64,000 nucleotides of DNA, taken from contig NC_135426.1 of assembly GCF_051991245.1 (NCBI RefSeq), forward strand, positions 4,242,501 to 4,306,500. The letters run 5' to 3'. The notes below the pieces were generated by a model, which did not search any database, was not told the DNA's origin, and worked only from the letters and a program-made list of their open reading frames with translations. Below are positions 58,618 through 64,000 of this stretch, piece after piece; positions within the stretch are counted from its first letter, which is position 1, and each line of letters starts with the position of its first letter. The position numbers and the translations under genes are program-made. This DNA is from Festucalex cinctus. Taxonomy: Eukaryota; Chordata; Actinopteri; Syngnathiformes; Syngnathidae.

Positions 58618-58991
58618 TCCACTTTTACATTCATAAATGTAAATTCTTACATAGGAAAACTTGTTTTATTTCTTTCCATTGTGAAATCAAACAGTATATC
58701 TATTCCATTAAATGTTCTCGTAACCATGTGGCATTTTGCTATGTATAGTCAACTATTTTTTTCAATCATTGGTCTGTAATCTATAAGAATGGCTATTGTT
58801 GTATTGTTTTGTGTTGCAATAAATAAATAAATAATTAATAAAAATTATTTAAAAAAAAAAAAAAAAAAAAAAGTAGTTTAAGTTGTTGTTGCAATTAAAA
58901 AAAGAGGCCAATAGGGGGCTCTGTCACAAGTCTAATGATCTTGGTCGTCATGGAAACGGACTAATCAATCGTTGTTTCCTTTGACTTACAG

Positions 58992-59010
58992 ACTCAAAAC
59001 CTCTGACAAC
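58992..59010 (+). other. 5' UTR portion of copy-1 coding exon
   Basis: Nineteen bases between a strong AG acceptor at 58990-58991 and the chosen ATG. They imply an upstream non-coding exon that I could not locate. Confidence 0.4.
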
Positions 59011-59532
59011 ATGGACGATCAATGTCCTGCGGAATTTAGTCCAAAAGAAGATACTGGTCCATTAAAGAAAATAGTCTCTTTACCCACGGAGTTGCGCGAG
59101 CTTGTCAGAATCCTGCGCGAGCGGGACCGCGACCCACCCGAAGACCACATCAAGTGGGTGGCGGCCCAAGACTTCACCGTGGAAGTCGGCACGGAACAGA
59201 TCGCTGAGTACATTCGGACGTGGGGGCTGAAACCGCCGTGGATTTACAGTCTGGACTGCCTTTGCTCGACGGACGACGTGCATCGAACCTACTACCACTA
59301 CCGGGCTCGCTTCAGCAGTCCGTCCTCGCAGAGGCCCATTCAGGGGACGGCCAGCGTCTACTTCGCCGTTCAAGTGTCGAAAAGTGGAGAGCCAACCGAC
59401 CCCGTCAAAGTCCACTTTGTCGTGGAGTCGCATAGGTTAATACACACGCCGGGGAGGACTCGCTTCACTGACAAGTGGCTGGTGGACATTATTGAGAAGA
59501 AGACTGTGCTAAGAGAAGCGATTCAATTTTGA
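59011..59532 (+). CDS. Unrecognised conserved-looking gene, copy 1 (173 aa)
   Basis: I do not recognise this family. The ORF is open from 58972, but a good acceptor (TTTCCTTTGACTTACAG) ends at 58991, so I chose the first Met after it, at 59011 (MDDQCPAEFSPKEDTGPLKK). Features: an acidic/basic N-terminus, LRELVRILRERDRDPPEDH, then a compact domain from KWVAAQDFTVEVG to the end, with W-x-L-x-P-x-WIYSLD, YYHYRARFSSPS, VYFAVQVSK and HFVVESHRLIHTPGRTRFTD. The alternating hydrophobic strands would fit a small alpha/beta domain. There is no signal peptide or membrane span. Coding status is supported by the second copy downstream, whose differences keep the frame and the motifs. It is head-to-head with pnpla8. 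AATAAA at 59,874 may be its polyadenylation signal. Confidence 0.8.
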   Translation: MDDQCPAEFSPKEDTGPLKKIVSLPTELRELVRILRERDRDPPEDHIKWVAAQDFTVEVGTEQIAEYIRTWGLKPPWIYSLDCLCSTDDVHRTYYHYRARFSSPSSQRPIQGTASVYFAVQVSKSGEPTDPVKVHFVVESHRLIHTPGRTRFTDKWLVDIIEKKTVLREAIQF

Positions 59533-61322
59533 CAATGCAGGCTTAGGATGTTGTTTTTTGGAACAAGTCAAACCGCTGGGGAGAGACATTCGTGATAATG
59601 ACGTCACTTTTCAACAGTGATGATGGGAATCGTATAAAATGTCAAAAGACGGCCATACCGCTAACCGAATGTCAACTCATCGACACTCAGCTCTACAATG
59701 ACACGCGCAAAATTTGCTAAACTCACAACAAAGTCTGCAATTACCTGACAAAAAGAAGAACAAACGTAAATCGTTCATTCACTGCTGTGCTGCTAGCATT
59801 GTTACCGCTAGCCCGAAGAACAGGAAGAAGACCGGAAATTACGTGATGACCACGCTTCCTTTGTTGTTACAAAAATAAACGATGGGATTATTTGGGATAG
59901 ATTATCACAATTCATTATAGTCCACATGTATCCAGATTTCTCCTTATTTTGGAAACATGTATCATTGGGTATATTTGAATTTGATAAGAATGTCTATACG
60001 CAGTTTCATTTGATAAATCTTATTATTATTCTAGCGTATTACATTCATTTACACGTACAAACCATCCTTTGTTTTTTTTGTACCCATGAGAAATTATTTT
60101 TGTCATTATCCGAAAGATGTAAAAACATAACTATTGCAAACGTTATCATTTATTCATATGATTTTGTATGATCCTATTCTCTTTTCTTTCAGTTATACTG
60201 TTGATTTTATTTTGTTTATCTTTTGTATGCTTTAACTTCCCCGGCGTGTTCTATGGTCTAATTGTCTATAATGTATACAATGATTGTATTCAATTTCCCC
60301 CCATATTTTGTATATTGATTGAGTGAATAAAGAAAAAAAAACGATGGAATTATTTAAAAATAATTACTTAGGATTACTACATCATTGATTTATATCTAAC
60401 CCCCCCCCCCCAAAAAAAAAATAAAAAAATAAAAAAATTATATATATATATTGATGTTGCACGTTGGCATATGGCATGTGTTACAGTAATATTTGATGTA
60501 CTGTAAAATAACATGAAATCATAATACACACAAGGACTGTAAATTATATTTTGTTAAGTTGTTATGTGCTTTCATTCTATTATGTGTTAATGTGTTGAAT
60601 ACGTATATATACTCAAATGTCAAGTTTGCTGTACATTTATTTTTATTTTTATTTTTTATTTTTTTGTAACCACTCACTCACTCACTCACTCACTCACTCA
60701 CAAGCTTACTTCATGTAAGCCACATGGGGTCTCCCAGGCGGAGGAGCGAACCCGCGCCAACCAGCACCGAAGGCAAGTGACGATTCATTATTTTGTATTG
60801 TTTATTTTACGGCAATTATGATTATTACGTTACTGTCGTAAAATGTTTTACGTACGTGCGGACACTTCACGTTTTCGATGAATGAGCCGCGGTTGCTGAT
60901 GTGTTGTACTAGCGCTGTGAGGACAAAAATAAATGTTAAAAGACTTTTTATCAAGCCTGGTGATCATCATTCAACTTATCTGCGCGCGCAAATCTCCAAA
61001 TCAATTGTTGTTCCACTTCAATTTCTATTGTTTTGATGACATTTCTGTGTAATCTTGCGATCCGAATCGCTAAATTAATGAACGAGCCAAAATAACAATG
61101 CGTAACAACAGGTTGGTTTACCTTAAATGATAGCATCAAGCTAATGTATGGACCGAAACGTCACGTGTCCGCCCTTTAAAACAAAAACTGAATCATTACG
61201 TCATCGAAAACGAGGAATATTACCTGTGTTAAGCTTTTTACACATAGTGGAAATGAGTCAGTCACTGCATGTTGTTGTCGATCTGACTTAAAAAAAATAA
61301 AATAAAATAAATTAACAAAAAC
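59533..61322. other. Spacer between the two tandem copies
   Basis: Mostly A+T-rich. It holds a 9-10-C run near 60,402, a (CACT)n array at about 60,673-60,700, a C+G-richer patch at 60,720-60,770 and no ORF that I would call a gene. Confidence 0.6.
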
Positions 61323-61712
61323 ATGCTTTGGGTGGCTGCCAAAGACTTTACAGTGGAAGTGGGGAAGGAGCAGATTGCAGAGTTTATCCAAACATGGCAT
61401 CTGAATCCATCCTGGATTTACAGTCTGGACTTTCTCTACTGGACCGAAGAGGAGGAGCAGACATCGTACCATTACCTGGCGAACTTTAGCACACCGTCGC
61501 CGCAGATGCCGATCCCCACCGCTGCTGGCGTGTTCTTCGTGATTGACGTCTCCAAAGTGGGAGCGCAAAGCGAGCCGATAGACGTGCACTTTGTCGTCGA
61601 GTCCAACAGGCTGCTGCACACACCTGGCAGGACCGAATTCACCGAGAAGTGGCTGCTGGACATTATAGAATGCAAGATTGCAGCGAGTGAAGCAATGCGC
61701 AACTTATGTTGA
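61323..61712 (+). CDS. Unrecognised gene, copy 2: N-terminally truncated tandem paralogue (129 aa)
   Basis: Starts MLWVAAKDFTVEVGKEQIAE and aligns without gaps of note to copy 1 from KWVAAQDFTVEVG onward, at about 60% identity by eye: WIYSLDFL, SYHYLANFSTPSP, HFVVESNRLLHTPGRTEFTE, KWLLDIIE. Homology stops exactly at the ATG. Upstream is A-rich sequence with an in-frame TAA at 61,308 and no splice acceptor, so the counterpart of the first 50 or so residues is missing. The remaining frame is intact, so it may be a short functional gene or a recently truncated copy. Confidence 0.6.
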   Translation: MLWVAAKDFTVEVGKEQIAEFIQTWHLNPSWIYSLDFLYWTEEEEQTSYHYLANFSTPSPQMPIPTAAGVFFVIDVSKVGAQSEPIDVHFVVESNRLLHTPGRTEFTEKWLLDIIECKIAASEAMRNLC

Positions 61713-62144
61713 TGTCCCCACAATTGTCTTGAGCACAAAAAAATGGAACCTCGCTATACATTAGTTGGAAAAGCTTTGAAATTGTGGCCATGCAAGTTCG
61801 GTCCTAGAGAGACGCTATCCAGCCTGCACCATCTTTCTCTCCACTAACACACCTGATTGATGATCAGGATCGTTATCAGGGGGTTGCAAACTTGCTGGTG
61901 AGCAAAATAATAATAAGAATAAATGTTTTATTCTCCAACGGTGCAAAAATACAAACAGGTGCCTTATATAGGGATGTACAATCCTTCAACACAAAACCAT
62001 AACCCAAAACTAAAATATATTATCTACAACTATTTCCCCAACTTAACCCATCTAGCCCATGCAAGCCATTGAGTTGAAGCCACAGGGTGGCCATCTTACT
62101 CCTCCCATCTTGCGAGCAGACTACTGTATAATCTGTACGTATAC

Positions 62145-62569
62145 TAGGGCTGGGAATTTTTGACTGTCTCACGATTCGATTCGATTACAATTTTTGGGCC
62201 TACGATTCGATTCAGAATCGATTTTCGATTCAAACGATTTTCGATTCAAAATTATTTGATTGACAAATGATTTCTGCTTCAATTTACAGATATGCACAAC
62301 ATTGTCATGATCTACTCCAGTCTGCTTTGCAAGACAAAATGACAAACAGAGACATTTAAGTGCCTTTTTTTTGTTTATACATTTATTCATTTTGTATTGT
62401 AAGTGCCTTTTTCCACAAAAACATAATGTGGGCTACAACTGCCTTTTCCCCTTCTTCTTCCTTTCTAATTTAAATAAAATCGATGTTTGGATATTAATAT
62501 CGAATCGATTCAATTAATAAATGAGAATCTCGATTATTTTATGAATTGATTTTTTTTGGCACACCCCTA
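62145..62569. mobile_element. hAT-like non-autonomous element, 425 bp
   Basis: TAGGGCTGGGAATTTTTGAC ... GGCACACCCCTA, rich in CGATTCGATT, with exact 8-bp duplication ACGTATAC (62,137-62,144 and 62,570-62,577). Confidence 0.85.
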
Positions 62570-62598
62570 ACGTATACCTACAGATTTACAGGTATAAT

Positions 62599-62769
62599 CC
62601 ATCCATCCATCCATCCATCCATCCATCCATCCATCCATCCATCCATCCATCCATCCATTTCCTAGACCGCTTATTCCTCACAAGGGTCGCCGGGTGTGCT
62701 GGAGCCTATCTCAGCTGGCTCTGGGCAGTAGGCGGGGTACACCCTGGACTGGTTGCCAGCCAATCACAG
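62599..62769 (-). mobile_element. Short SINE form with expanded ATCC tail
   Basis: Begins, in SINE orientation, CTGTGATTGGCTGG; tail of about 15 ATCC units; exact 12-bp duplication TACAGGTATAAT (62,587-62,598 and 62,770-62,781). Confidence 0.9.
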
Positions 62770-62819
62770 TACAGGTATAATTCTTTAATAAAAAAAAAAA
62801 ATTAAAAAGATACAAGTAT

Positions 62820-63704
62820 TAGGGATGTAACGATAAGTGTGATATCGTGATAGTAAAACTGCCACAACATCGTCCTCGTCATGTTCACGATATTTCAATG
62901 TAACACATCTGTTAAAAAAAATTTTGATTTACATTTGTGCAGTTTTAGCACCCTCTGGTGGCTAGTTTTTTGTGCAATTTCAATTTCATTAGGCATGTTT
63001 TGGCCCTTCTATGTTTAATATGTACACTAATTGTCAGATGAAGGGGAAAGTAATATGCCTGTGAAGCAAATATGTGGAGGAACTCAATGTGTGTATTCAT
63101 TAACAACATAACATAATAATAAAACATCCATCCATCCATTTTCTTGACCGCTTATTCCTCACAAGGGTCGCGGGGGCTGCTGGCGCCTATCTCAGCTGGC
63201 TCTGGGCAGTAGGCGGGGGACACCCCTGGACCGGTTGCCAGCCAATCGCAGGGCACACAGAGACGAACAACCATCCACACTCACACGCACACCTAGGGAC
63301 AATTCGGAGCGCCCAATTAACCTGCCATGCATGTCTTTGGAATGTGGGAGGAGACCGGAGTACCCGGAGAAGACCCACGCGGGCACGGGGAGAACATGCA
63401 AACTCCACCCAGGAAGGTCCGAGCCTGGACTCGAACCGGAGACCTCAGAACTGGGAAGCGGACGTGCTAACCACTCGACTACCGTGCCGCTAATAATAAA
63501 ACATAATAATAATAACATAACATTGATGTTATGTACAAAAGCACAATATTGTCCTTTTTTTTAGTATGAGCACATTTTTCTTTGCAATATTGTGACCTTT
63601 TTAAATATCGCCAACCTCCCCACAATATTGTGATAATTATCATATTGTAAGCTTCATATCGTGATAATGCTGTATTGTGACATTTGGATAACGTTACATC
63701 CCTA
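62820..63704. mobile_element. ATGTAACGAT-family element split by a SINE
   Basis: TAGGGATGTAACGATAAG ... GATAACGTTACATCCCTA; shares TAGCACCCTCTGGTGGCTAG with other copies (2.27, 29.7, 40.7, 46.9 kb). The SINE at 63,126-63,490 interrupts it. Confidence 0.75.
63126..63490 (-). mobile_element. tRNA-headed SINE, full length
   Basis: Exact 12-bp duplication TAATAATAAAAC (63,114-63,125 and 63,491-63,502). Very similar to the copy at 28.7 kb, so a recent family. Confidence 0.92.
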
Positions 63705-63833
63705 ATATGTATACAACTTTCCTCCTGTAAACATCATTAAGCATATAATTTATACATGTAATTAAAGCAAGTTGCAAAATGTCTGAAGTCCTCTTGTTTG
63801 TTTAATGAATTGAAAACATAAATACTGTTTCTG

Positions 63834-63968
63834 GCAACCAGTTCGGGGTGTACCCCGCCTACTGCCCCAAGCCAGCTGGGATAGGCTCCAGCATCCCCGC
63901 GACCCTTGTGAGGAGTAAGCGGTCAAGAAAATGGATGGATGGATGGATGGATGGATGGATGGATGGAT
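63834..63968 (+). mobile_element. Short SINE form, slightly further truncated
   Basis: Starts GGCAACCAGTTCGGGGTGTA; flanks share CTGTTTCT; ends in (ATGG)n. Confidence 0.8.
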
Positions 63969-64000
63969 GCTGTTTCTACTATGTTGCAAATGTTCTCCAA

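Noticed and set aside
59220..59435. Alternative frame ORF within the unrecognised copy-1 gene
   Set aside because: The conserved frame shared with copy 2 is the other one.
63187..63564. ORFs of about 70-110 codons near 63.2-63.6 kb, and similar ones at 7.2, 28.8 kb
   Set aside because: All are translations of the SINE body and recur with each copy.

Overview
This window is nuclear DNA from a teleost fish, probably a percomorph. The evidence is vertebrate intron/exon structure with clean GT-AG sites, two recognisable vertebrate genes in a conserved order, an L2-type LINE, tRNA-headed SINEs with (ATGG)n tails, many hAT-like and TTAA-flanked non-autonomous DNA transposons, and long GATA/GATG, TA and homopolymer tracts. 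I cannot fix the species. Nothing here is bacterial or viral.

Layout. (1) Positions 799-12,632, minus strand: the 5' half of the coding region of the neuronal Ig cell-adhesion molecule nrcam. It has 18 coding exons in continuous frame (2,310 nt, 770 codons), covering the signal peptide, Ig1-Ig6, FnIII-1 and the start of FnIII-2. The rest of the gene lies off the low-coordinate end. (2) About 12.65-35.4 kb: the large 5' intronic region of nrcam, with a well-bounded 48-nt untranslated exon at 19,459-19,506 and a probable first exon and promoter near 35.23-35.4 kb. (3) About 35.4-41.6 kb: repeat-rich intergenic DNA. (4) Positions 41,816-57,857, minus strand: complete pnpla8 (calcium-independent phospholipase A2 gamma), nine coding exons, 700 aa, with the patatin oxyanion hole, the GVSTG serine, the DGG aspartate and a C-terminal SKL peroxisomal signal. 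Its last intron holds a nearly intact 3.55-kb L2 retrotransposon and a 2-kb hAT-like element. (5) Positions 58,992-61,712, plus strand: two tandem, roughly 60% identical copies of a protein family I do not recognise. One is complete (173 aa) and one lacks its N-terminus (129 aa). They are head-to-head with pnpla8. (6) Positions 61.8-64 kb: repeats.

The genes do not form a pathway. nrcam works at axonal and nodal membranes; pnpla8 remodels phospholipids in mitochondria and peroxisomes. The adjacency and shared orientation NRCAM-PNPLA8 is as in mammals, which supports both identifications. The most unusual items are the unrecognised tandem gene pair, an nrcam exon joining Ig5 and Ig6 without the expected intron, a recurrent short form of the SINE that starts at one internal position, a 557-bp near-perfect palindrome, and several transposons dated relative to each other by intact target-site duplications.
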